Shown here: one piece after another, positions 26,242-35,700 of the stretch
Position numbering within the stretch: position 1 is the first letter of the stretch
Layout of the letters: each line of letters begins with the position of its first letter
Assembly (NCBI RefSeq): GCF_027627575.1
Contig: NZ_CP114065.1
Span: forward strand, 6,634,001-6,698,000
Direction of reading: 5' to 3'
Source of the DNA: Kribbella sp. CA-293567
GTDB taxonomy: Bacteria > Actinomycetota > Actinomycetes > Propionibacteriales > Kribbellaceae
DNA length: 64,000 bases
Translations under genes and position numbers: made by a program
The notes under the pieces: generated by a model
Seen by the model: only the letters and a program-made list of their open reading frames with translations
Databases searched by the model: none
Told to the model about the DNA's origin: nothing

Positions 26242-27072
26242 TCAGCGGCCTTGCACCGACCCCGCTAGTGGCTTCCGGCGACCGTTGAGCTGACGGTAGA
26301 CGCGGGCGGCCGCCACAAGTGCAGTCGGTGCCGGTAGTGGCAACTCAGCTGCGGCCGCCTCGACGGAGGCGCCGAACCGGAAGCTGGCACTGGCCGTCGC
26401 AGCCACGGACTCCATGACCTGCTGCTGCGCCACGACATCGGTTCGGCACAGCGGTGGACCATGACCGGGAATAACGATTCCGGCGGACAAGTCCGCCAAC
26501 GCCTCCAGGGCCCCAGGCCACTCCAGCGGGAAGCTGTCACCCATCCACGGGACACCATCTCCCTTGACGAGATCTCCGGCGAACACGACACCCGCATCAA
26601 CCACCGAGACGACCAAATCATGGTCCGTGTGGCCGCGTCCAGGATGCAACAACTCGACGGTGCGACCACCAACTCGCAGCGACTTGCTCTCGTGAACGTG
26701 CTGATCGGGCGGCATGACCCGTTCTCCGAGGAGATCCGGCACTGTCCGCGGCATACCGATCCGCGTCCATTGCGTGTCGAGTGGACGGGCCAGGTGCTCA
26801 CGGCTCCGCTGCTGTCCCCACACCGTGGTACGACCGAACGCAGCGTTGCCCAGCACATGGTCGACGTGAGCATGTGTGTTGACGATCGACCACGGAGCTC
26901 TGGTGATGGAGCGCACCGCATCGGCGAGCTCCCTGCCGGCGGCCAACGAGGGGCCGGTATCGATCACGAGACAGGCGCTGTCGGACACCACCAGACCTAC
27001 GTTGACCTGCATGTCTTCGATCGTTCGGATGAAGATCTGATCGGCGATCTCAACCCATCCACGATGATACAT
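26242..27072 (-). CDS. Metallo-beta-lactamase-fold hydrolase
   Basis: The 276-residue protein has the zinc motif HAHVDH in IVNTHAHVDHVLGNAAFG, GRGHTDHDLVVSV, a VVFAGDLV aspartate and a final IVIPGHGPPL histidine, the full metal set of MBL-fold hydrolases. It resembles the uncharacterised esterase or thiolesterase-like members. ATG 27072 lies within a GATAC-N7-GTATC palindrome, so the transcript is leaderless or has a very short leader. An HxlR regulator gene ends 69 bases upstream on the same strand, and a second HxlR gene has the same palindrome at its promoter. Confidence 0.85.
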   Translation of the reverse strand: MYHRGWVEIADQIFIRTIEDMQVNVGLVVSDSACLVIDTGPSLAAGRELADAVRSITRAPWSIVNTHAHVDHVLGNAAFGRTTVWGQQRSREHLARPLDTQWTRIGMPRTVPDLLGERVMPPDQHVHESKSLRVGGRTVELLHPGRGHTDHDLVVSVVDAGVVFAGDLVKGDGVPWMGDSFPLEWPGALEALADLSAGIVIPGHGPPLCRTDVVAQQQVMESVAATASASFRFGASVEAAAAELPLPAPTALVAAARVYRQLNGRRKPLAGSVQGR

Positions 27073-27083
27073 AATGTGTATCG
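27065..27083. promoter_or_regulatory. HxlR-type operator at the MBL gene start
   Basis: TGATAC-N7-GTATCG overlaps the MBL start codon. A TCGACA -35-like box and a TATGTA -10-like box 17 bp apart lie around it on the minus strand. The same half-sites and spacing occur at 28669-28687 in front of a second HxlR gene. Confidence 0.55.
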
Positions 27084-27141
27084 TAGAACGTGTCGAGCGA
27101 TCGTTCCACCAGCGGCACGTTGAGCGCCGATCCACCGGCGC

Positions 27142-27576
27142 CTAGTCGTCCCGGCTCTCGGCGTCGTGACCGGCCCGGGCAGCCTCGATCTCGTTGATGT
27201 GGAGCTCAGCCCAGTCCCTGATCGCCGTCAACGGGCCTTCCAGCGTGCGGCCGAGCGCGGTCAGTTCGTATTCGACAGCCGACACCGCGCCAGGCACGAC
27301 GCGGCGCGACACCAAGCCGTCGCGTTGCAGGCTTCGCAGTGTTTGAGTGAGCATCTTTTCGCTGATGCCGTCGACGGACCGACTCAACGCACCGAAGCGT
27401 AACGCCGACGACCCCAGCGCACCCACGATCAGCGCAGTCCACTTGTCTGCGATCCGGTCCAGCGCTCTGCGCGACGGGCACATCGCCGAGTACGCATCAG
27501 CCGGGCGGCCATCCGGCAACCACACCTGAACCCCTCCGCGCGAGCCCGCGCGCGGACGATCGAACCGATCCATCAT
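27142..27576 (-). CDS. HxlR-family regulator 1
   Basis: This 144-residue protein has the HxlR winged helix: CPSRRALDRIADKWTALIVGALGSSALRFGAL, ISEKMLTQTLRSLQRDGLVSR, and VEYELTALGRTLEGPL. HxlR dimers bind palindromic operators and respond to redox or reactive carbonyl stress in studied cases. ATG 27576 is chosen as the first start before the conserved cysteine helix. It is followed by the MBL hydrolase gene, whose start carries a palindrome also found at the second HxlR promoter. Confidence 0.9.
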   Translation of the reverse strand: MMDRFDRPRAGSRGGVQVWLPDGRPADAYSAMCPSRRALDRIADKWTALIVGALGSSALRFGALSRSVDGISEKMLTQTLRSLQRDGLVSRRVVPGAVSAVEYELTALGRTLEGPLTAIRDWAELHINEIEAARAGHDAESRDD

Positions 27577-28091
27577 CGGTCGATAATCGCAAGCGAGGCG
27601 CTGTAGAACCAGCAAGAGTTCCCGCCGAATACGCTTCACAGTTCGTGAACACCACCGCTTTGTCCTCCCGGCGGCGCCGACCCATTCGACCACGGCATCT
27701 GCCGGGAGGGCTCACGTTCCACATGCAACAACGGTGGCACCAACGGACCAGTTCGTCGCCTGGCGCCCTTCTCGCATGTCCCCAGGCCCCCGTCGCGGTA
27801 CAGCCGGCCAACCGCTCGATGGGGCGGTCGGCGCGCACATCGCGTGGACACGGAACACACTGAAGCCATGTAACCGACCCCGAGGGCGTGACAACCGAAG
27901 GGGACAGGGGTGACTCAATGGCTGATCAGGACTCGACTACGGAGTTGTGGACTACGCGAGGGCGAGACGGGCGAGCTGACTGGACTCGAATCAGAGTCGC
28001 CTCCGGCACATCCCGCCGCCACCAGAAGGCTGCCAACGACGGACCAGCCCGGCCGAAACAATTCCGCGTACCGCCGTCGACATCGGCACGA

Positions 28092-28655
28092 TCACAGGTC
28101 AGCACCCTTGAGTCGATTGGCCGGAAAGTGAGCGGCCCACTTCTCAGCGGGCAATGCGGTCGCATTGACGAGCGTTGCTATTGATCGATACCAACCGACC
28201 AGCAGAATCAACTCGAGGACCTCCGCGACACTGTAGCGTCCCACGAGCTTCGATCGCGTCGGCCGAGAAAGCGTCGCCATGTCGAGCAACTCCTCAACGG
28301 CCGTGACCAGCAGTCGATCCGGCCCCGCCAGTCCATCGGTTCGGTCACCGGCCAGCAGGTCGTAATCGGCTCGACTGAGCCCGGAGGACCCCGCAAAGAA
28401 GACGGCATGCACTCCCCACTCATACTCGGCGCCACAGACCGCGGTCGTACGGGCGATCACGATTTCGCGATCGCGGGCGGGCAGCAGCCCGTGATTGAGC
28501 AGGCCGGAGGCGAATGGGCGGATCCTGTCCGCGAGATCCGGATGCAGGGCGAACAACCTGAACAGCGCCAATGGCTCGATGTCGGCGTCGGCAGGCATGA
28601 ACTTGCGGAGGAGGTCAGCGATGCGCGGTTCGTACGGCGGCTCGATCGGGTCCAT
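28092..28655 (-). CDS. Carboxymuconolactone-decarboxylase-family protein
   Basis: The 187-residue protein shows the CMD/AhpD-like helical fold: RPFASGLLNHGLLPARDREI, ARTTAVCGAEYEWGVHAVFF with a cysteine and a histidine eight residues apart, and VLELILLVGWYRSIATLVNA. Such proteins act as decarboxylases, peroxidases or unknown oxidative-stress enzymes. AGGAG precedes ATG 28655. It is divergent from HxlR regulator 2 with a perfect palindrome between them, so that regulator very likely controls it. A decayed paralogue lies at 36630-37080. Confidence 0.9.
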   Translation of the reverse strand: MDPIEPPYEPRIADLLRKFMPADADIEPLALFRLFALHPDLADRIRPFASGLLNHGLLPARDREIVIARTTAVCGAEYEWGVHAVFFAGSSGLSRADYDLLAGDRTDGLAGPDRLLVTAVEELLDMATLSRPTRSKLVGRYSVAEVLELILLVGWYRSIATLVNATALPAEKWAAHFPANRLKGADL

Positions 28656-28668
28656 CCCACACTCCTAT

Positions 28669-28687
28669 TGATACGCTTTTTGTATCA
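28669..28687. promoter_or_regulatory. Perfect HxlR-type palindrome in a divergent promoter
   Basis: TGATAC-GCTTTTT-GTATCA lies in the 73-base gap between the CMD-family gene and HxlR regulator 2, where it can control both. The half-sites and 7-base spacing match the site at 27065-27083. Confidence 0.7.
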
Positions 28688-28728
28688 CTAGGATAGGTGA
28701 TGAAAGCCACCACGACCACGGGAAATTG

Positions 28729-29106
28729 ATGCCCGCAGCGCGCAAACCGCCGTCCGGCGAACCGACCGGACGGCTGCCGTTACCAGGAAGGCCGGTGCGG
28801 GGCTCGAGCACGGGCCGCCCCATCATGGCCGTGCTCGACCTGCTCGGCCGCCGATGGATGCTGCGAGTCCTCTGGGAGCTTCGCGACGGCGCTGTTGGCT
28901 TCCGCGATCTCCGAGCTCGCTGTGACCAGGCATCGCCGACGGTTCTGCACTCGCGGCTGTCCGAACTCAAGGCCGCCGGTCTCGTCACGCAGAACGAGGC
29001 CCGCGCCTACTATCTGACACCATCGGGCAACCGGCTCTACGACTCACTCAAGCCACTGCGGCGCTGGGCAGAAGAATGGTCTGTCGAGTTCGGCGACGAC
29101 CACTGA
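28729..29106 (+). CDS. HxlR-family regulator 2
   Basis: The 125-residue protein has a typical HxlR core: MAVLDLLGRRWMLRVLWELR, GFRDLRARCDQASPTVLHSRL, LKAAGLVTQNEARAYYLT and a short C-terminal helix ending WSVEFGDDH. ATG 28729 is used; a TTG just before it is less likely. It is transcribed away from the CMD-family gene, and the MBL lactonase-like gene follows 80 bases downstream on the same strand. Shared operators suggest it and HxlR regulator 1 may cross-regulate. Confidence 0.9.
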   Translation: MPAARKPPSGEPTGRLPLPGRPVRGSSTGRPIMAVLDLLGRRWMLRVLWELRDGAVGFRDLRARCDQASPTVLHSRLSELKAAGLVTQNEARAYYLTPSGNRLYDSLKPLRRWAEEWSVEFGDDH

Positions 29107-29110
29107 CTTG

Positions 29111-29124
29111 CAAGTGCGTACTTG
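29111..29124. promoter_or_regulatory. CAAGTGCG-type palindrome before the MBL gene
   Basis: CAAGTGCGTACTTG, a near-perfect 14-base palindrome, lies just after the HxlR stop and 62 bases before the MBL start. A perfect version lies at 32737-32750, upstream of the decayed MBL paralogue. Confidence 0.55.
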
Positions 29125-29186
29125 TCGTCTGCTTGAGCACCTTCAAGACTCGAATCGCCAGGTTCCATCGGTTCTGAGGAGTGCAC

Positions 29187-30056
29187 ATGAAGGCTGCGCA
29201 ACGCAGTCAACAAGCAGTTGGCGAAGCCACTGTCACCTATCTGCCGGACGGCTACGGACGGCTGGATGCCGCCGCGATCTTCACCGGCAGCAGCGGCGGA
29301 TGGTCCCGCTACCAGGAACTGCTCGACGACGACGGACGGTTCGAGGTCAGCATCGGCAGCTTCCTGATCCGTACGCCGACGAACAACATTCTCGTCGACC
29401 TCGGCCTGGGGTCGGTACAATTCGACGTACCCGGACTCGCCAGTTTTGAGTCCGGCCAACTGCTGAACAGTCTCGCCGGCGAAGGGCTCGCGCCCGCGGA
29501 CATCGACACCGTCTTCTACACCCACCTTCACCACGACCACGTGGGCTGGACCACCGAGCTTGCACCGGCCCCATCGGTCGCGTCGGACGCAACTGCCGCC
29601 GGAATGACCTTTCGAAACGCACGCCATCTGGTGGCGGCGGCCGAATGGAAATACTGGTCCGGCACCGACGAGGTCGTCGGGCCAAACCCGATCGCCGTCC
29701 AGCGTCCGCTGGAAGGGATCATCGAGTTCGTTGCTGAAAACGATGAGATCGCTCCCGGTGTCCACGTTGTCGGCACCGCAGGCCATACTCCGGGGCACAG
29801 CAGTCTGGTGGTCACCGATGCTGCGGGCAACGACCCCACACAGATCCTGGTGCTCGGCGACGTCATGCACTGTCAAATCCAGGTCGGCGAAGCCAACTGG
29901 AACCCAATCTTCGATGTCGACCCGAACCAGAGCGAGGCCACCCGGCGGCGAGTGATCGCAGAGTTCGCCGGAGCCGACACCGTAATCGCTGGGGGCCACT
30001 TCTCCGGCTCGGTTTTCGGCCAGATCCGGCCCGCTTCGCGATGGCAGTCGCTTTAA
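29187..30056 (+). CDS. Lactonase-like metallo-beta-lactamase-fold hydrolase
   Basis: The 289-residue protein has the HxHxDH motif in THLHHDHVGWT (about 112-121), a GTAGHTPGHSSLVV histidine near 198, a GDVMH metal aspartate near 225 and a final GGHFSGSVF histidine. The order fits MBL-fold hydrolases related to N-acyl-homoserine lactonases, which can degrade signalling lactones; the real substrate is unknown. AGGAG six bases before ATG 29187 supports the start over GTG 29181. A decayed paralogue is encoded at 31975-32706. Confidence 0.85.
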   Translation: MKAAQRSQQAVGEATVTYLPDGYGRLDAAAIFTGSSGGWSRYQELLDDDGRFEVSIGSFLIRTPTNNILVDLGLGSVQFDVPGLASFESGQLLNSLAGEGLAPADIDTVFYTHLHHDHVGWTTELAPAPSVASDATAAGMTFRNARHLVAAAEWKYWSGTDEVVGPNPIAVQRPLEGIIEFVAENDEIAPGVHVVGTAGHTPGHSSLVVTDAAGNDPTQILVLGDVMHCQIQVGEANWNPIFDVDPNQSEATRRRVIAEFAGADTVIAGGHFSGSVFGQIRPASRWQSL

Positions 30057-30294
30057 TCGTTCAGGCGACAAATCGCGTGATTACCAGTCCCTCCGCACGA
30101 ACAACTGATGAGCGGCATCGATGCCGCTCATCAGTTCGTCTGGCCAGGCGCCCAACGCTCTACCGGCGTCACGTTGGGCACATCCGGCGTCACCGTCGGC
30201 AGACCCGGCTTCTACGCCGGATGTGGGCCATCGGTCGACGCGGCGACAATCGAGCATGTGCCGCCGGCGGTAGTAAAGAGTCCGCCGGCGGCGG

Positions 30295-30358
30295 CACGCG
30301 CCATCACACGCAACCTGCGGAGGTCATCAAGGAAGTTCAGCCTCAGTTCCTTGCTCAT
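30295..30358 (-). pseudogene. 5' fragment of a LysR gene
   Basis: ATG 30358 begins MSKELRLNFLDDLRRLRVMA, closely similar to the start of the LysR regulator at 19008 (LRPTFLDDLRRLRVLREFRE). After about 20 codons similarity ends in low-complexity alanine codons and a stop. The rest of 30057-30389 holds no other gene. Confidence 0.55.
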
Positions 30359-30389
30359 CGATTCGTCATCTCATTCTGGCTTTCATTCC

Positions 30390-30893
30390 TCACCCAGTCG
30401 GCTCGATTCGGGCAAGCCAGCTAGTGAGCACCGCTTCCAGTTGATCGGCCTCCTCGGAGGTCAGATACTCGACCAGCCGATGTTCGTTGGCGATGTGAGC
30501 TGTGAAAGCTTTGTCGATCAGGCGTTTGCCGGCCGGAGTAAGCCGCACCATCCGCCCTCTGCCGTCGACGGCGCTACGGCGGCGGTGCACCAGCCCGGCC
30601 TTCTCGAGCCGATCGACCCGCTTGCTGACCGCGCCCGTGGTGACCATCGTGTGCAGCGCGATCTCCCCAGGCGCTCGTTCGTACGGCGCGCCGGCGCGGC
30701 GCAGGGCAGCAAGGACGTCAAACTCCCCCTCGGTCACCCCGTACTTCGCATAGACGGCATTCAATTCGCAAGTCAACTGGGCAGCAATCCGGTGCAGCCG
30801 GCCGATCACACCCTGCGGCGACACATCGAGATCCGGCCGCTCTGCTTGCCAGGCCGCCTGGATGCGGGCTACGTGGTCCAAGTTTTCACTCAC
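30390..30893 (-). CDS. MarR-family regulator 1
   Basis: The 167-residue protein is a MarR-type winged helix: VTEGEFDVLAALRRAGAPYE, LHTMVTTGAVSKRVDRLEKA, GLVHRRRSAVDGRGRMVRLT and a C-terminal dimer helix. GTG 30893 starts it 3 bases before a very long palindrome, so it is probably leaderless and autoregulated. It is divergent from an EamA/DMT exporter gene, the usual arrangement for a repressor relieved by an exported or toxic compound. A longer upstream frame inside the palindrome is an artefact of its symmetry. Confidence 0.9.
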   Translation of the reverse strand: MSENLDHVARIQAAWQAERPDLDVSPQGVIGRLHRIAAQLTCELNAVYAKYGVTEGEFDVLAALRRAGAPYERAPGEIALHTMVTTGAVSKRVDRLEKAGLVHRRRSAVDGRGRMVRLTPAGKRLIDKAFTAHIANEHRLVEYLTSEEADQLEAVLTSWLARIEPTG

Positions 30894-30895
30894 GG

Positions 30896-30931
30896 AGAAC
30901 ACTATATCTTCCTGGGAAGATATAGTGTTTT
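30896..30931. promoter_or_regulatory. Long palindromic MarR operator
   Basis: ACACTATATCTTCC (30899-30912), TG, GGAAGATATAGTGT (30915-30928) is a perfect 14-base inverted repeat, extended by three bases each side with one mismatch. It nearly fills the gap between the MarR start (30893) and the DMT start (30934), so MarR binding would block both promoters. Confidence 0.85.
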
Positions 30932-30933
30932 CC

Positions 30934-31827
30934 GTGGAAGCTACTTTTCGTTGGGCGGCCATCACCGCCGTCGCGCCGGTTGCTTGGGGCACTAACTACT
31001 TCATAACTCACGAATACCTGCCCAGCGGTCACCCGCTGTACGGCGCGGCGATCCGGGCGCTTCCGGCGGGCCTGCTGCTGTACTGTCTGGCACGCCGCCG
31101 CCCTGCGGGCGACTGGTGGTGGAAGTCTGCGGTGCTCGGCGTGTGCAACGTGGGTGCGTTCTTCGCCCTGATCTACGTCGCATCGCAGCTCCTGCCGGTA
31201 AGTCTCGCCTCGACGATCATGTCGACTGCGCCGTTCACCATGGGCCTATTCGCCTGGGCCATTCTCGCCGAACGCCCCACGATTTCCGTCGTCATCGGGG
31301 CAACTGCCGGAATCTGCGGTGTCTGCCTCATGCTTGGGACCGCGCAAACGACCGTCAACGTGCGTGGAGTCGCCGCGTCTCTGGCCGCGGTCACAATCTC
31401 GTCCTTCGGCTACGCACTGACCAAGAGGTGGGGCCGCCCTGGCGATCTGCTCGCGACCACCGCCTGGCAACTTATCGCAGGCGGAACTGCTCTGCTCCCA
31501 TTCGCCATCGTCTTCGAGGGCGCACCACCTGGCCTTGACCTACCGGCCATCGGCGGCTTTGCCTACGTCACTGTGGTGGCCACCGCCATCGCCTACCTTG
31601 CCTGGTTCAGCGGTCTGCGCCATCTGACCGCAGCGTCCGTCGGCCTGATCGGCCTCCTCAACCCTGTCACCGGCGTGCTGCTCGGGACGAGCTTGTCGGG
31701 CGACCGCCTGTCCGCAAGACAGATTGTCGGGATGGCATTGATCCTGGGAGGCATCCTGCTCAGCCGACGAAGGTCTCGCAGCGCTGACCAGGCAGAACCG
31801 ACCGCCACGGTTCACTCCACCAAGTAG
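30934..31827 (+). CDS. EamA/DMT-family exporter
   Basis: The 297-residue membrane protein has about ten transmembrane helices in two EamA repeats; the signature GTNYFITHEYLPSGHPLYGAAIRALP begins it and a LLNPVTGVLLG helix lies near the end. The drug/metabolite transporter family exports small metabolites, amino acids or drugs. GTG 30934 is six bases beyond the operator and aligns with the first membrane helix. Divergent MarR regulator 1 should control it. Confidence 0.9.
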   Translation: MEATFRWAAITAVAPVAWGTNYFITHEYLPSGHPLYGAAIRALPAGLLLYCLARRRPAGDWWWKSAVLGVCNVGAFFALIYVASQLLPVSLASTIMSTAPFTMGLFAWAILAERPTISVVIGATAGICGVCLMLGTAQTTVNVRGVAASLAAVTISSFGYALTKRWGRPGDLLATTAWQLIAGGTALLPFAIVFEGAPPGLDLPAIGGFAYVTVVATAIAYLAWFSGLRHLTAASVGLIGLLNPVTGVLLGTSLSGDRLSARQIVGMALILGGILLSRRRSRSADQAEPTATVHSTK

Positions 31828-31974
31828 GCAACTTCCCCCAGCGCAGTAACCGATCGATCCGAAAGATGAGACTCAATCACGGAACACGAGCCTCCGCGGC
31901 TGGGACACGGCCGCTGATAAATGACAGAAGGCCTCATGGGCCGGTTCGGGGAATGATCGAGTCACGGGGCCGCG

Positions 31975-32706
31975 CTGGCAGAAGACAGAGTCGCTGAAGT
32001 GACCAGTGGCCAAAGTGGTCGCACCGCCGTTCGCCGCCTGCAGGACGTTGCACCGGGTGTCCAGGCTGCGCTCCGGATCTACGTCGAACGGGATTCAGTT
32101 CTGCTCGGTGACCTGCGCCTGGTGCATGACGTCGCCGAGAATGAGTACCCGGTTGAGGTCTGCGCCGGTCGGATGGCGACGATCAGGCTGCTGTGGCCCG
32201 GGGCATACCAGGGGTGTTGAGGACGGCGACACCAGGAGCGATGAGATCGCCAGCGGAGACGAAAATCGCTGGCTCCATCAAGCGGCCGCTGCACGGCGGT
32301 CGGATCAGGTCCGTCGAGCACTTGACTGCCGGACCTGTGTTTCCACTCCTCGGCCGCCATCAAGTGCCGCGCGTTCCCCAAGGGCAGCCGGCCCGGCACG
32401 GCTCGGCCGCTACTGTCGGCGCCGATGGGTCGTCTTCGGACGACATCGATACGGATCCACCAAGATCGCGTGTCCGGCGGTGCGGATCAGGATCGGCCCG
32501 ATACGACCACGAACCTGCCGTCTTCATCGAGGTAGTCGTCGTGTCGTGTGCAGTTGATGGCAGGGGGTGAACGGGAAGACGGCCGTGGGCTCAAGCCTGC
32601 CCTGTCCGTCAGGCAGATAGATGACAGTCGTACCCCCCGACGGAGACCTGCTTCTGTCGTGCTGCCTCGATCGGGCGCGCTCTTTCGAGGTATCGTTGCT
32701 CAGCAC
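31975..32706 (-). pseudogene. Decayed paralogue of the lactonase-like MBL gene
   Basis: Starting at GTG 32706, overlapping the BTAD stop, frames read GGTTVIYLPDGQGRLEPTAVF, then GNARHLMAAEEWKHRSGS, DPTAVQRPLDG, APGHSSLIVA and finally ATGHFSDSVF, matching the intact gene at 29187 in order. The metal-binding HxHxDH region is lost and the frame changes several times. The gap 31828-31974 shows no gene. Confidence 0.75.
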
Positions 32707-35700
32707 TTCGAGTGTTCGACCTCCCGCTGCCCGCGGCAAGTGCGCACTTGTGAGTCAGTAGTACCAGCTCCAGGGCCGCTCATCGAAGTGGTGATTGCTC
32801 TAAGCAACCGATCTGCCTCGGCTTCGACTATCTGCATCCGGGCGCGCCGCGCAGTCTGCAGAACAGCTTTCGTCGCATCGATCGACGCGCCTGTACGGCC
32901 GCGGCGGTGCAGTAGCTTGGCTAGTCCCAGCGAAGCTTGTGCGGCCAGCACGCGGTAGCCGTTCTCTTCGGCGATCTGGAGCGACCGCCGGTAGGCCTTG
33001 TTTGCGAGCTCCAGCCGGTCGTTCGCCGTCGTCAGATCGCCGAGCAGACGCCAGCCGATGGTTGTGTGCCAGCGATCACCCGCCTGGCGGGCGGCCTCCA
33101 AAGCAGCTTCCGCGTGCAGTCTGGCGTCTCCAAGGCGACCGGCATCGAGCAGCGTCTCGGCCAGAGCTGCGTGGACCGCGGTCAGATGGAACCCACGAGC
33201 CGATTCAGCCGCGATTTCCATGGCGGCGTAGAGATCGGCCTGGGCAAGCTCGTACTGACCGAGCAGACGATAAGCATCAGCTCGATTGACCAGCTTCGCG
33301 GCCAAGCCAACCGGCCGGCTCAACCGATGATCGAGTTCCAATCCTTCGGTGGCTGCCGCTACGGCTCCGGTCAAGTCGCCGAGGGAGGTACGTACGGCGG
33401 ACAAATTGGTAAGAACCAGGGTGGCCAGCTCCGGTCGGCCGGACTTGACGAAGAGCTCGCGGCTCTGTTCCAGCAGCGTCATCGCCCTGTGTAACTCTCC
33501 CCGGCCAAGAGCCGAGACGGCCATGTTGCCGATCACCGCGGCCTCTCCTTGGTGATACCCAGCGGCACGAAACAACCACAGTGCCGCCTCCGCATGCTCG
33601 AGTGCCTGAGAGAAGTTGCCTTGGCTGTCTTCAAGATTGCCGAGCGACTGCGTCATCAACCCCAATGCGATGCGGTCATCTGCGGCGAGCGCGGCCCGGT
33701 GGCCGGCATCCAATGCGGTCCTCCAAACGTTCCGTAGCCCCATCTGAAGGAAGTAGTGCCGCAGCACGTCGGTCAGGCGCCACGCGTACTCCGGCTGACC
33801 AACCTCCTCGGCTGCGACGATGAGCGCGATCAAGTTGTGCCGCTCGGTACTCAACCAGGTCTCTGCAGATTTCGGCCCGCTGAAACAGGAAGGCGATGTC
33901 GCGGTCGGCCGCAGCCCGGTCAGCACCCGGTACTCGAAGCTGCACGCGTCAGCAGCAACTCGCAAGTATCTCTCATAGAGACGGACTGCAGCGGACCGAA
34001 CTGATACTGACAGCTTGGCCGCGAACAGCTTGAGCAGGTCGTGGAGAACATAACGGCCCCCGCTTCGGGCCTCGATCAAGTTGGCCGCGACAAGGGAGTT
34101 CAACAGCTCGCAGGCCGCGACCTCACTGACTCCGAACAACGCCGCGGCCGCCGATTGGTCGAAATCGTCGCCCGGTACCAGCCCGAGCAGCCTGAAGGCG
34201 TGCTGTTCTCCCTCGGGCAGCTTCTCGAAGGACACCTCGAACGCCCGATCTACCGCCGCCTCCGGGTCCCCGGCGATCCGCAGCTTCGCGAGTCGATCAC
34301 CTGACCGAAGCTCCCGCACCTGATCGGTCAGGGAGGAGCCGGACCGCACCGACGCCTGGGCCGCCGCGATCCTCAGTGCCAGCGGCAGACCGCCGCACAA
34401 ACCGGCGAGCTCAGCAGCTGCCTGCGGTTGATCATTCACGGCCTTCTCACCCACCAACTCCTTGACCAGAGCGATCGCGTCGCTCGGTCCGAGTACGCCC
34501 AAGGCCACCCGGTGCGCACCGTCGAGCGCCGCGAGACCCATCAAGCTCTGTCGGCTGGTGGCCACTAAGACGGACGTTCCGGTGCCGGGAAGTACAGCTC
34601 GGATCTGTTCCACCGAAGCAGCGTCATCGATCAGAATCAGCACTCTGCGATCAGCCAATGCCGCACGGAGAGCTGCAGTCCGAGCATCCAGATGCTCAGG
34701 CAAACTCGTTACCTCCACTCCAGCGAGACGGAGCAGGTCTGCGACCAACCCGTCGTTCGATGCTGGATGAAAACCGGCGCTGTGAGCACGTAGGTACCAT
34801 TGGCCGTCCGGAAAGCATTCCCGCACGCGTTGAGCGAGCTGGATAGCCAGGGCCGTCTTGCCGACGCCGGGAGGACCGTCGATCGCCACCGCGTGCGTCT
34901 CGCGGCTCCGGATGACTCCTTCGAGTTCTTCACACAGTGCGTCCCGGCCGACGAATCCGCGCTGTGCTGAGGGCACCTGGAACAACGCCTGCCGATGCGC
35001 GGACTTCGAGGTCTCGGCCGGGCGGGGCTGATTGATCAGTATCGACTGCCTGAGCTGCTGGAGTTCAGGACTCGGATCGAGCCCGAGCTCTTGGGCCAAA
35101 TACAGCGCGACCCTGCTGTATGCGTCGAGCGCCTCGACCTGACGATCAGCGCGGTGAAGAGCAGTCATTCGTTGAGCCCAGAACCGTTCCCGGGTCGGAT
35201 GCTCTGCTGTCAGAGCAGCCAACTGCGGCAGGACGGCGTCATGCTCGCCAAGGTCGAGCCTTGCCTCGATCTGTTGCTCCAGTGCCCAGAGCCGCTCCTC
35301 GACGAGACCGGCAGCGTCGTACCGCTGCAGCAGCTCCGACGGTACGTCGCTCAGGGCTGCCCCACGCCACTGCGCGAGTGCCTCGGTCAGCAAATCGGCT
35401 TTGGTCTCCGCCTCCGACATCGTGGCCGCGCGGTTGACCAGCTCACGAAAGGTTGCGAGGTCTGCGGCCTCCTGCGTGACCAAATATCCGGGAGCCTTGC
35501 TGATAACCATGCTCGGACCGATCAGTGCTCGGAGTCGACCGATATAGGTGTAAACAGCCGCGCGAGGAGCGTCGGGATGTGGACCGTCACCCCAGAGATG
35601 GTCGATCAGGTCGTCCACACTGACGACGCGTCCGGACCGCAGCAGCAGCACCGCCAGTACCGTCCGCATCCGCTTCGATGGCAACGGGACCCGATCGCCT

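Noticed and set aside
27888..28184. A plus-strand gene starting MADQDSTTELW
   Set aside because: It overlaps the end of the CMD-family gene, loses coding bias quickly and resembles no family.
29037..30071. A 344-codon minus-strand frame
   Set aside because: It is antisense to the lactonase-like MBL gene and has no motif.
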